Below are positions 35,134 to 45,473 of a DNA stretch of 64,000 nt, piece after piece. Position 1 is the first letter of the stretch, and every line of letters begins with the position of its first letter. Source of the DNA: Sva-07 sp963715825 (lineage in GTDB: Bacteria > Actinomycetota > Acidimicrobiia > Acidimicrobiales > Ilumatobacteraceae). The notes beneath the pieces are model-generated. The model saw only the letters and a list, made by a program, of their open reading frames with translations. It searched no databases and had not been told where the DNA came from. The position numbers and the translations under genes were made by a program. The stretch spans positions 1-64,000 of the forward strand of contig CAVQSI010000041.1 of the NCBI GenBank assembly GCA_963715825.1, given 5' to 3'.

Positions 35134-35270
35134 GCGTTCGATCGCGATCGCGATCGGGTCGCGCCGGGCGGGCAACCCGTCGTTCGACGTCGACGGCTCA
35201 GCGCCTCGGGTTCGGTGTCGGCGAACCGTCCGGTCCGACGTCGCCTACAGTCACCTCAGGAGGTTCTCGG

Positions 35271-37079
<1,809 letters not shown>

Positions 37080-37085
37080 GTTCGA

Positions 37086-37571
37086 TCAGCCGTCGAGGAC
37101 CTCGGCGAAGAGCCGCAGCGTCTCGGCGGTGAACGCCACCATGTTGTCGAGTCGGTCGTCGAGACCGGTGAGCACATTGCGCGTCACCGTACGGGGCCCG
37201 TCGACGGCAAGCCAGCTGTGGCCAGCGGGGTCGCCGTACGGATTGGCCGGGCCGGCGGCGCCCGCCTCGCCGATCCCCCAGGTCGCATCGACCTGGAGCC
37301 GGACCGACGTGGCGAGGTAGCCGGCGAAGGCCTCCGTGGCGCCGCGCATCCCCGCCGGAACCTCGATCGCGCCGGCCATCCAGGCTCGACTGGCAGCGGC
37401 GGTGTAGATCACCGCGCCACCCACGTAGTACGCCGACGCCCCAGGAATCGACAACAGGGCGGCGGACACGAGGCCACCCGCCGACCCCTCCGCAACCGCG
37501 ACGGTCTCGCCACGGTCACGCAGCGTGTCGCCGATCTGCCGGGCCTGTCGGGTGATTTCGTCAGCGAACAT
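37086..37571 (-). CDS. CinA C-terminal domain protein with altered active site
   Basis: A 161-residue stand-alone CinA-C (PncC-like) domain. Members deamidate nicotinamide mononucleotide and are recognised by AESCTGG, then a Lys in a YSNEAK-like segment, and GxxGPGG. Here these are AEGSAGG, IYTAAASRAW and GEAGAAGPANPYG: the first Ser is Gly, the Lys position is Arg, and the last motif is loosened. The fold is clearly kept, but activity may be lost or changed. ATG 37571 is preferred over 37616 because the longer form would overlap the divergent exchanger gene. Confidence 0.78.
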   Translation of the reverse strand: MFADEITRQARQIGDTLRDRGETVAVAEGSAGGLVSAALLSIPGASAYYVGGAVIYTAAASRAWMAGAIEVPAGMRGATEAFAGYLATSVRLQVDATWGIGEAGAAGPANPYGDPAGHSWLAVDGPRTVTRNVLTGLDDRLDNMVAFTAETLRLFAEVLDG

Positions 37572-37588
37572 CGCAGACAGCTTGGCGC

Positions 37589-38710
37589 ATGGCACAGTAC
37601 GCAACCGTGAATGCACTCACGATCGTTGCGCTGGTCATCGGCGTCGTCTGCCTGGTCGGTGGCGCCGAACTCCTCGTGAAGGGGGCGGCGACCATCGCGT
37701 CGAAGCTCGGCATCGCGCCGGTGGTGATCGGACTCACCGTCGTGGCCTTCGGTACGAGCGCCCCCGAACTCGCCGTCAGCGTGTCGGCAGCAGTCGGCGG
37801 CAACGCCGACGTCGCCTTCGGCAACGTCGTCGGCAGCAACATCGGCAACATCCTGCTCATCCTCGGTGCCTCTGCGGTGGTCGGTGGGTTGGCGGTGCAG
37901 CAGCGCATCATCCGCTTCGACATCCCCCTGTTGATCGTCGTGTCGGTCGTGGCGCTGCTGATGTCGCTCGACAACAACATCGGGCGCGTCGACGGCATCA
38001 TCCTGTTCGCCGGCGTCGTCGTCTATGTCGGCTGGCTGATCCGCGAGGCGCGCGGCGAGCGGGCCGACGTGGTCGACGAGTACACCGAGTCGGTCGAGAC
38101 GCTGGAGGGGGTGGCGCTCGAACGTCCACTCTGGTTCAACTTGATGTTGGTTGCTGCGGGACTGGTCGTTCTGGTCGTCGGTTCTCAGCTCCTGGTGAAC
38201 GGCGCCACCGACATCGCCGAGTCCGCCGGTGTCAGCGATCTGGTCATCGGCCTGACCGTGGTGGCCATCGGCACGTCGCTGCCGGAGCTGGCGACGTCGA
38301 TCCTCGCGGCGATCCGTGGACAGCGCGACATCGCCGTCGGCAACGTCATCGGGTCGAACCTGTTCAACCTGATGTCGGTGCTCGGGCTCACCTCGATCGT
38401 GGCGAGTGACGGCATCCCGGTCAGCGACGTGTCGTTGCGCCTCGACTTCCCCGTGATGTTGGCCGCCACGATCGTGCTGGTGCCGATCGTGTGGAACGGC
38501 TTCCAGATCAAGCGATGGGAAGGCCTCGTGCTGATCGCGTTCTACGCCGCCTACGTCGCGTACCTGGTTCTCGACGCAAGCGACTCGTCGGCCGCCGACG
38601 TCGTCGGTCCCGCAACGCTCATCGTCGCTCCGCTCGTGGCGATGACGTTCGCCGTCACCGGCGTCCAGGGTTGGCGGCGTCACCGACGAGTGTCAGCGCC
38701 GAACACCTGA
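37589..38710 (+). CDS. CaCA-family Na+/Ca2+ exchanger (YrbG-like)
   Basis: A 373-residue membrane protein with ten hydrophobic segments in two inverted halves. Each half carries the alpha-repeat signature: GTSAPELAVSVSAAVGG with NVVGSNIGNILLILG, and GTSLPELATSILAAIRG with NVIGSNLFNLMSVLG. The Glu of each PEL binds the cation. Members swap Ca2+ (or another cation) for Na+ or H+. The start at MAQYATVNAL lies 17 bases from the divergent CinA start; a GTG seven codons in (VNALTIVAL) is an alternative. It converges on the L,D-transpeptidase gene with only five bases between stops. Confidence 0.9.
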   Translation: MAQYATVNALTIVALVIGVVCLVGGAELLVKGAATIASKLGIAPVVIGLTVVAFGTSAPELAVSVSAAVGGNADVAFGNVVGSNIGNILLILGASAVVGGLAVQQRIIRFDIPLLIVVSVVALLMSLDNNIGRVDGIILFAGVVVYVGWLIREARGERADVVDEYTESVETLEGVALERPLWFNLMLVAAGLVVLVVGSQLLVNGATDIAESAGVSDLVIGLTVVAIGTSLPELATSILAAIRGQRDIAVGNVIGSNLFNLMSVLGLTSIVASDGIPVSDVSLRLDFPVMLAATIVLVPIVWNGFQIKRWEGLVLIAFYAAYVAYLVLDASDSSAADVVGPATLIVAPLVAMTFAVTGVQGWRRHRRVSAPNT

Positions 38711-38715
38711 CCGGA

Positions 38716-40677
38716 TCACTCGTGGATCCACACCGTGGCACGCAGCGGCAGCAGGTTCTCTCGCCAGATCAGATCCATGACCGGATTGGCGACGCGGATG
38801 CAGCCGTGTGACGCCGGATAGTTCGGCACTCTCGGAGCGCCGTGCACGGCCACCCCGCCGATCACGAACTTCGGGCGGTACAGCGTGCCGAGGTCGCCCT
38901 CGTAACGCGCCGTGTCGTGCTCGCGGTACGTGCTGAACGTGCCGTCCGGCGTGATCGCGACACCGATCACGCGACGCCCGGCGTTCTTCTGGTCCTCTTC
39001 GTCGTACGACTTGCCGTCGCCGGTGGAGACGTTGAAGACGTGCTGCACCTTGCCGCCGCGCACGACGAACGCGATCTGCTTGCTGCGGTCGACCTCGAAG
39101 AAGTCGCCGTTGCGGCCCGCTGCCGGGAAGCACCGCTCGGTGTTCAACGCGATCGCAGTTGCGGTGTCGACGACGGTGGTGGCCGGCAGCCCCTTCCACT
39201 TCTGGAACGCCATCACCGCCTGGGTGGTGGTGAGTCCGTAGCCGCCGTCGGCGCCGGCGTTCCAGAACCCGAGTGCGAGTAGCCGGTTCTGCAGGTTGGC
39301 AACGGCGAGGCGCGACGAGCCGCGGATGATCGGGCCGACGGGTGCGACCGGCTCGCCTGCGGTCCGAGTGGAACACGCGGCTGGTGTCGGGTTCGCCCGC
39401 TGACCGAACGTGGCTTCGGCCGGCGCGCCGATGAAGTAGCCGGCGAGATCGGCGAGCAAGTGGCCGCCCGGCTCGGTGTACATCGAGAAGCCACGCGTCG
39501 ACACGGGCACGACCGCATGGTTCGCGAGCATCTGTGCCGGTCGCACGACGTTCATGGTGGACGTGGTCGGGGCGACCTTCGGATCGGTGGCGCCTGCGGT
39601 GCCGACCGTGATGTAGCCGATGGTCAGCGCATCGACGGAGGTGGCGTTGATGACCACGGCAGACACGTCGGACCGATCGATCGCCGGATGGCTCGCAACC
39701 GGCACCTCGAAGCTGCTCTGCGTCGACGGGCGAGTCGTGCCACCGAGCGGATTGAGCGCCGCGATGCGAGTGTCGACGATGCGCGTCGGTGACGTCATCG
39801 GGACGAACAGCCCAGCCGTCGTGGACGGCGCCGCTTCGCCGGTGTAGGTGCCGACGAGGTCGATCAGGAGGTCGCCGCCACTTTCGGAGTAGATCGAGAT
39901 CGCGCCGGCCGCGTCGACGGTGACGATTGCCTGGTTGGCGATCGCTGCGGAACGCCCGGCGGGGGAGTTGAGGTTCGACGTGGCCGGCGCAGGGCTGCCC
40001 TGGGCGTACACCTGCCAGAAGCCGGGTTGGTCGGTGACGGCGGTGAGGTTGACCGCCACGGCGCTTGCTCCCGCGGCGCCGGGCACGGTGAACGCCCGGG
40101 TCTCGCCGGGAGCGAAGGTGGCAGCGCCACGCGTGTCGAGCACGCGTGACGGCGCAGCAAGCGGCTCGAACCGACCGGCCGTCGCGGCCTCGGCCGGCGT
40201 GTAGTAGCCGAGCAGGTCGACGATGACGTTGCCGCCACCGCTGCTGTAGATGTCGACCACACCGTCAGACCCGACGGGCACGGTGACCAGGTTGGGCGTG
40301 ACGTTGCCCGACAGGAACTGCAGTTCGTCGACGTTGAGGTTCGAGGCCTCGGGCCGCGGGCTCGAGTGTGGCCACACGGTCCAGAACCCGGGCCCAGCCG
40401 GCGGTGTGACCGTCACGTTGAGCACGACGGCGGTGACGCTGCCGTCGGCAGGGAGCGGGTCGGCGCCCGTGACGCTGACCGAGATCGTTCCCTCGGCCGG
40501 CACCGGCGAGGTCTGGCGTGTGTCGAGCAGTCGCTGCGACGTGGTCATCGCCACATAGGAGCTCGTCGGTCCCGCAGCCTCGACCTGCAGTGCAGGCGCA
40601 GCAACGACGGCGACGAAGGTGGCGCCGATGACGCTGCCCAACGCAGCGAGACCAGCAATGAACGACCGTGAACGCAT
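38716..40677 (-). CDS. Exported L,D-transpeptidase with three LDTR modules and a peptidoglycan-binding domain
   Basis: A 653-residue exported enzyme. Signal peptide FIAGLAALGSVIGATFVAVVAAPALQVEA. Three modules of about 130 residues follow, each opening with an LDTR/VDTR mark (QRLLDTRQT, SRVLDTRGA, TRIVDTRIA) and closing with VDLLGYYT, IDLVGTYTG or ADLAGYFIG. Then a peptidoglycan-binding type 1 domain (VANLQNRLLALGFW, GGYGLTTTQAVMAFQ) and a YkuD catalytic domain with HGAPRVPNYPASHGCIRV, including the nucleophile Cys. It would cross-link or anchor proteins to peptidoglycan outside the membrane. The modules recur singly in the protein at 31639. Confidence 0.88.
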   Translation of the reverse strand: MRSRSFIAGLAALGSVIGATFVAVVAAPALQVEAAGPTSSYVAMTTSQRLLDTRQTSPVPAEGTISVSVTGADPLPADGSVTAVVLNVTVTPPAGPGFWTVWPHSSPRPEASNLNVDELQFLSGNVTPNLVTVPVGSDGVVDIYSSGGGNVIVDLLGYYTPAEAATAGRFEPLAAPSRVLDTRGAATFAPGETRAFTVPGAAGASAVAVNLTAVTDQPGFWQVYAQGSPAPATSNLNSPAGRSAAIANQAIVTVDAAGAISIYSESGGDLLIDLVGTYTGEAAPSTTAGLFVPMTSPTRIVDTRIAALNPLGGTTRPSTQSSFEVPVASHPAIDRSDVSAVVINATSVDALTIGYITVGTAGATDPKVAPTTSTMNVVRPAQMLANHAVVPVSTRGFSMYTEPGGHLLADLAGYFIGAPAEATFGQRANPTPAACSTRTAGEPVAPVGPIIRGSSRLAVANLQNRLLALGFWNAGADGGYGLTTTQAVMAFQKWKGLPATTVVDTATAIALNTERCFPAAGRNGDFFEVDRSKQIAFVVRGGKVQHVFNVSTGDGKSYDEEDQKNAGRRVIGVAITPDGTFSTYREHDTARYEGDLGTLYRPKFVIGGVAVHGAPRVPNYPASHGCIRVANPVMDLIWRENLLPLRATVWIHE

Positions 40678-40771
40678 CCGTCAACGTTACGGCAGTATCA
40701 GCCGGTCGCGCCACCGGCTCGATCTGGACTCGACCATGGTCAAGCTGTGGTTGACGGTGACGACGATCGGA

Positions 40772-41875
40772 TCAGAGTGCGGGGAGCACCGTGTAGTTGG
40801 CGCCGCCGGTTGCGAGGAACTCGTCACTCCACGAGGTCCCGTAGGTGTCGTGCACCTCTTGGGCCTTGTCGGAGTCGGCGCCGTCGGGCGTCGACTCGAG
40901 CGTCCACGCCTGGCGCTTGTAGGTCCAGTTCTCCGGGAAGAGCGAGTGCGCCTGCTTCCACCAGCCGACTGCTGCGGCGTGGTCGCCCCGGCGCTCGGCG
41001 GCCACACCCAACTCGAAACACGCCGCAGCCCTGCTGTGATCGGCTGACCGAGGTTGCGAGGCAGCGATCACTTCGTCGGGTGACATTGCGTACGGGCTGT
41101 CCGCGCCACGCTGGGCCCAATCGACGATCGCCGCCCGGTAGGCGGGGCCCGTCTCGGGCATCTGCTTGAACTCGCGCAGCACGGCCTGGAGCCGTTCGGG
41201 CATCTCGTCGGAGATCTCCATGGCTGCCAACGGGCTCGGTTGGATCGACGCGCCCTCGGCCGGCCGCACGAGCGTCCCCGTCTCGTCGATCCACACCGCC
41301 ATCGGCACGTTCGAGATGCCCAGGAGTTCGTCGATGCGGTGGTCGCTGTCGACGAGCGACGGATGCGTGGGGGCGGCCCGTTCGATCCACGGGCGCGCCT
41401 TGTCGGGGTCGAGGTCGAGGGCGACGGTGACGACGCTCAGGCCGAGCGGTTCGAGTTCTTCGTGGAGTGCCTGCCACACGGGCAGGTCAGCCGAACAGCC
41501 TCACCACGACGCCCAGGCGACCAGGAGCACCTTGCGGCCGTGCATCGCTGCAAGGTTGAACGGGTTTCCATCGGTGTCGGGCAGCTCGATCGGCGGCACG
41601 GTGGCGGTCGTGAGGGCGCGACCCCCGCTCTCGGGACCGAGCGCCCACACGCCGGCGCCTTCGTCGGCGACGAGTGCCATCCCCAACCGGTCGGCGATCG
41701 CCGCCACGTCGAGCACGCCGTCGGCGCCGACGCCATTGGGCACCGGAACGCACGCGTCGCCCTTGCACATCCCCTCCGGTTTGGACGACCAGCCGGTCGC
41801 GGCTTCGAACGCTTCAGCGGTCACGTCCAGTGAGGTCAACAACATCGCGCCACTGTTCCAGATCCGTCTCGTCAC
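40772..41875 (-). CDS. Thioredoxin-like redoxin with in-frame UGA at the redox-Cys site, candidate selenoprotein
   Basis: One frame runs from ATG 41875 to the TAA/TAG-type end at 40772, broken only by a TGA at 41503-41501. Read through, it gives 367 residues: an N-terminal part with CKGDACVPV, then a redoxin domain whose core is VLLVAWASW-U-GCSADLPVWQALHEEL. In TlpA-like redoxins this position holds the resolving or attacking Cys (WASWCGC or WCxxC), so UGA stands exactly where Sec can replace Cys. The downstream part continues as normal thioredoxin fold (VVTVALDLDPDKARPWIE, PMAVWIDETGTLVR) and a TPR-like end, with no other defect. A fitting SECIS hairpin follows the UGA. The alternative is a nonsense mutation; ATG 41845 is another possible start. 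Confidence 0.72.
41470..41486 (-). promoter_or_regulatory. Candidate bacterial SECIS hairpin
   Basis: On the coding strand, fourteen bases after the UGA, CCUGCC and GGCAGG form a perfect six-pair stem around the loop CGUGU. The loop begins 20 bases after the UGA and has G as its second base. This fits the published bacterial SECIS pattern (loop 16-37 bases from UGA, a G in the first two loop bases, stem of 4-16 pairs). The stem lies inside codons for DLPVWQA. Confidence 0.55.
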
Positions 41876-41907
41876 GGGCGATGCGGGGAGCGAACTACCG
41901 TTGGTCC

Positions 41908-42792
41908 ATGAGCGACACCCCTGCCGAGATCCCCGCCGGTTGGCATCCCGACCCGCAGGGCCGTCACGAGATGCGCTACTGGGATGGGGCGAAGTGGACC
42001 GATCACGTGTCCGACGCCGGCGTCACGGCGAAGGATCCGGTCACCCCGAAGAAGTCGCTGTTCTCGCGTCTCGAAGCGGCGGTCACGATCGGCGACCACG
42101 AGAGCGACGATGCCAAGGACAAGGTCAAGCAGCAGGTCGACGGCGGCGGCATCTTCGGCAGCGGCGTCCAGGCCCGAACCGACCGCGGCGGCGGTTCGTT
42201 GTTCACCGAACCGGTCCTGGTGATCAACCAGAAGTCCAAGCTCGTCGAGCTGAGCAACCAGTACAGCGTCTACGACCAGGACGGCAACGTGATCGCCTCG
42301 GTCAACCAGATGGGTCAGTCGTCGATCAAGCAGGCCGCGCGACTGGTGTCGAGCTTCGACCAGTTCATGACCCACAAGCTCGAGATCGCCGATCCGTCGG
42401 GCCAGGTGGTGCTTCGCCTCACCCGGCCGAAGAAGATCGTCAAGTCGTCAGTGGTCGTCTCCGACGCCGACGACAACGAGATCGGACGGATCGTGCAACG
42501 CAAGGCGATCGGCAAGATCCGCTTCGCGCTGGAGAGCGGCGGCTCGACGCTGGGCATGATCAAGGCGGAGAACTGGCGCGCCTGGAACTTCCGGATCGAG
42601 GACGCCGACGACCGCGAGGTGGCCCGCATCACCAAGACCTTCGAGGGGATCCTGCGCACGTCGTTCACCACGGCGGACAACTACGTGCTCCAGATCCACG
42701 AGCGGATGCCCGAGCCGCTCAACTCGTTGATCATCGCGTCGGCCCTCGCCGTCGACACCGCACTCAAACAGGACGACCGGGGCCTCAACTGA
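41908..42792 (+). CDS. DUF2510 and phospholipid-scramblase/LURP-like protein
   Basis: A 294-residue protein. It begins with a DUF2510 motif (PAGWHPDPQGRHEMRYWDGAKWTDHV), a short Trp-rich module found at the N-terminus of many actinobacterial proteins. After a charged linker comes a beta-barrel domain (FTEPVLVINQKSKLVELSNQ, VYDQDGNVIASV, then repeated strands) like scramblase/LURP-one-related (LOR) proteins, with a helix near the end (LNSLIIASALAVDTAL). The role is unknown; LOR-type proteins bind membranes or ligands. ATG 41908 is chosen to start just before DUF2510. Confidence 0.8.
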   Translation: MSDTPAEIPAGWHPDPQGRHEMRYWDGAKWTDHVSDAGVTAKDPVTPKKSLFSRLEAAVTIGDHESDDAKDKVKQQVDGGGIFGSGVQARTDRGGGSLFTEPVLVINQKSKLVELSNQYSVYDQDGNVIASVNQMGQSSIKQAARLVSSFDQFMTHKLEIADPSGQVVLRLTRPKKIVKSSVVVSDADDNEIGRIVQRKAIGKIRFALESGGSTLGMIKAENWRAWNFRIEDADDREVARITKTFEGILRTSFTTADNYVLQIHERMPEPLNSLIIASALAVDTALKQDDRGLN

Positions 42793-42842
42793 CAGCGGGG
42801 ACCGATCAGCCCTGCCGCCGTCAGTCGAAGCCGTCGGCCGGG

Positions 42843-44801
42843 TCAGGTGCCGATCTTGCCGCCGTCGAGCTTGCGGATCACGACCGTCGCCGGGCGAGGC
42901 CGCGCCGTGCCCGGACCTTCCGGCCAGGTGCTGACCGTGGTGGGCGCAGTCACCGACGGTGGACCGAACTGGTTGTTCCAGAACGTCGTCGACTCGCCCG
43001 GATGCTGGATGTTGACGAACATCGTCGTCTGGTCCGGGGTGGTGATGATGCCGGTGATCTCGCAGCCGCGGGGCCCGGTCAGGAAGCGGCGGACCTCGCC
43101 GGTGTCGGGGTCGCCGACCAACATCTGGTTGTTCCCGATGCCCCCGTAGCCGCGATCGGGGCGGTTCTGGGAGCTGTTCGACACGTCGGTCTGGATCCAG
43201 ATGCGACCGTCGGCGTCGGCCCAGATCCCATCTGGTGACCCGAACTTCGGCTGGGTCGGCGGAACCGTCGGATCGAGGTCGGGGTCTCCGGCGATCACGT
43301 AGATGTCCCAGGTGAACGTCGTCGCCGTGTTGTCGGCGCGGGCCTCGCGGATGCGCACGATGTGGCCGTACGGATTGGGGTCGCGGTTCGAGTTGACCGG
43401 CGAGCCGTTGCCGCCACCGTTGGTGAGTGTGACGTAGACGTCCTTGTTGCGCTCGTTCACCGTCACCCACTCGGGGCGGTGCAGGCGCGTGGCGCCGAGG
43501 GCGTCGGCGGCCTGGCGGGTGCGAATGAGTACGTCGGCCTGATCGGCCCAGCCGTTCTCCACCGTGAGCGGGCCCTGGCCGTGGACGAGCGGTTGCCAGG
43601 TGCCGTTGCCCGTGGCGTCGAACGCCGCGACGTACAGCGTGCCCTCGTCGAGGGGGCTCTTGCCGAACCACCGGTCCCACCACCAGGCGCGGGCGCTGAC
43701 GTACTTGTACAGGTAGTCACCGTTCTCGTCGTCGCCGGTGTAGATCACCGCCTTGCCACCGCGACCCTGGGTGAAGGTGGCGCTCTCGTGCTTGATGCGG
43801 CCGAGCGCCGTCCGCTTGACCGGGGTCGAGTTCGGGCGGAACGGATCGATCTCGACCACCCAGCCGAAGCGGTGGATCTCGTTCGGGTTCTGCGCGATGT
43901 CGAAGCGTGCGTCGGCCTGGTGCCAGTTGTAGCCGAACCCGGTCGCGGACACGCCGTAGCGCGCTTGGAGCTCGGTCGGTGTCCAGGCGGCGTCGGTGCC
44001 GAAGTAGCCGTTCCAGTTCTCCTCGCAGGCGAGATACGTGCCCCACGGGGTGTAGCCGTGGGCGCAGTTGTTGAGCGTGCCGATCGGGCTGGGCGTGATG
44101 GTCGACTGCAGCAGTGGGTGGTCCGCTCGGACCGGGCCGGAGAACGCCATCGGCGTGGTGCCGGTGATCCGGCGGTTGAACCTGGAGCCGACGACGTGGG
44201 TCCAGGTACCGTTGCGCTGCTGTTGCACCTCGACGACGGTGACGCCGTGGGCAGCAAGCGCCTTGGCGACCTTCTCGCGGCCGGCGTCGTCGGGCGTGAT
44301 CGCCGAGCCCTGCGCAGCGGAGTAGATCTGGTTGGCGTCGGTGTACTCGTGGTTGAGCACGAGCAGTCCCTTGCGATTGCCGATCCAACCCCACCACAGG
44401 GGGAAGTAGTGCATCCCGTCGTGGTTGAAACCGACCTGTCGCTCCTGCTCGGCGGCGGTGTTGCTGGCGTCGGTCTTCCACTCGGCGTCACCGAACAGCG
44501 GCGTCCCCCACGGCACGAGGACCTCGGCGACGTAGCCCTCGGGCACGACGATGGCGTCGTCGGTGCTGACGGGGACCTCGGTGAACCCGATCAGCGGGCC
44601 GCGGCCGGGTCGGTTGCCCCCGGTGGCCGACAGCGGGGCGGCCGAGGCACTGTCGCTGAGGGCGCTGCCGGCGAGGAAGCCGACCACGGTGGTGCCTGCG
44701 GCTCCGGCGAGCAGGGTGCGTCGGCTCACCCTGGCGGCGACCAGGTCGTCGAGGTGCGGGTTGGTGGTGGGGTTCGACGGGATGTCGTCGGTGTCGATCA
44801 T
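42843..44801 (-). CDS. PhoX-family alkaline phosphatase, Tat-exported
   Basis: A 652-residue PhoX (DUF839) enzyme. The twin-arginine signal SRRTLLAGAAGTTVVGFLAG lies about 25 residues in, after a normal head. The catalytic beta-propeller has the family marks NHEYTDANQIY, CAHGYTPWGTYLACEENWNGYF, GWVVEIDPF, ALGRIKHESATF, KYVSARAWW and GSPDGIWADADGRIWIQTD. PhoX uses Ca2+ and Fe to free phosphate from organic esters outside the membrane. ATG 44801 is chosen because it gives the normal Tat head; the longer frame adds unrelated residues. Phosphate-starvation control is likely by analogy, though no pho box was identified. Confidence 0.92.
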   Translation of the reverse strand: MIDTDDIPSNPTTNPHLDDLVAARVSRRTLLAGAAGTTVVGFLAGSALSDSASAAPLSATGGNRPGRGPLIGFTEVPVSTDDAIVVPEGYVAEVLVPWGTPLFGDAEWKTDASNTAAEQERQVGFNHDGMHYFPLWWGWIGNRKGLLVLNHEYTDANQIYSAAQGSAITPDDAGREKVAKALAAHGVTVVEVQQQRNGTWTHVVGSRFNRRITGTTPMAFSGPVRADHPLLQSTITPSPIGTLNNCAHGYTPWGTYLACEENWNGYFGTDAAWTPTELQARYGVSATGFGYNWHQADARFDIAQNPNEIHRFGWVVEIDPFRPNSTPVKRTALGRIKHESATFTQGRGGKAVIYTGDDENGDYLYKYVSARAWWWDRWFGKSPLDEGTLYVAAFDATGNGTWQPLVHGQGPLTVENGWADQADVLIRTRQAADALGATRLHRPEWVTVNERNKDVYVTLTNGGGNGSPVNSNRDPNPYGHIVRIREARADNTATTFTWDIYVIAGDPDLDPTVPPTQPKFGSPDGIWADADGRIWIQTDVSNSSQNRPDRGYGGIGNNQMLVGDPDTGEVRRFLTGPRGCEITGIITTPDQTTMFVNIQHPGESTTFWNNQFGPPSVTAPTTVSTWPEGPGTARPRPATVVIRKLDGGKIGT

Positions 44802-45002
44802 GGCGGAGGATCCTTCGTGTCTGGGCGGGCCAGCGGCGGAACTGGCTGCTGCGACCGTAGAGAAGCCGGGTGAGCAGCAGCCGACGTCCGGATGACCGGA
44901 AGGTGACGACGAGACGAAGAGTGGGCGAACGAGCGCGATGAGCGTCCATTGATCGCCCATGGTCTAGGATCCGTGCAACCACATCGAATCTCGGGGGGCG
45001 AG

Positions 45003-45452
45003 ATGGGCAAGGTGTTGATCGTCGGGAACCGTTCGCTCGGCGGATCCGAACTGGCCGAACTGATCGCCACACGGGTGCAGGCTTCGCCGTGTACGGCCCA
45101 CCTCGTGGTACCGGTGCCGAGCCCGGTCGCTTCGGCCGTCGCAGTCGGTGGCACCGCTGCCGACATGGCACCGACGTTGAGTCGCGACATCGACCACGAC
45201 CGTCGCGTTGCGCAGGAACAGCTCGAGTTCGGCCTCGACTGGCTGGCGAGCCTCGGTGCGTCGGCGACAGGGGAGTTGTCGCTCGATCCGGACACGCCCA
45301 GCGCCGTCGCCCGCCTCGTCGACACCGAGGCCTTCGACGAGGTGATCGTGTCGACGCTGCCCACCAAGGTGTCGCGCTGGCTGCGCCAGGACCTCCCGTG
45401 CCGCATCGGTCGCAGGGTGCACGTGCCGGTGACCGTCGTGTCCGCCACCTGA
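45003..45452 (+). CDS. Universal-stress-like small protein
   Basis: A 149-residue protein opening with MGKVLIVGNRSLGGSELAEL and having a Rossmann-like alternation that resembles one UspA domain or similar nucleotide-binding fold: AHLVVPVPSP, then LASLGASATGELSLDPD, DEVIVSTLPTKVSRWLRQD and VPVTVVSA. The VSTLPTKVSRW segment corresponds to the IVSTLPxGxSRWL stretch in actinobacterial relatives. No function is established. GGGGGGCGAG lies before the ATG, and a TAGGAT box lies about 40 bases upstream. Confidence 0.65.
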   Translation: MGKVLIVGNRSLGGSELAELIATRVQASPCTAHLVVPVPSPVASAVAVGGTAADMAPTLSRDIDHDRRVAQEQLEFGLDWLASLGASATGELSLDPDTPSAVARLVDTEAFDEVIVSTLPTKVSRWLRQDLPCRIGRRVHVPVTVVSAT

Positions 45453-45473
45453 TCGGTGGCCTGGCGATCGGGG

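Noticed and set aside
33616..35175. 519-codon minus-strand frame opposite glgM
   Set aside because: Antisense shadow; its composition mirrors glgM and it reads through the resolvase remnant without sense.
40772..41479. Thioredoxin-like gene split by a stop, read as a plain pseudogene
   Set aside because: Both parts are in the same frame with no other lesion, and the stop is a UGA at the redox-Cys position with a SECIS-like hairpin. The pseudogene reading stays possible but is less likely.
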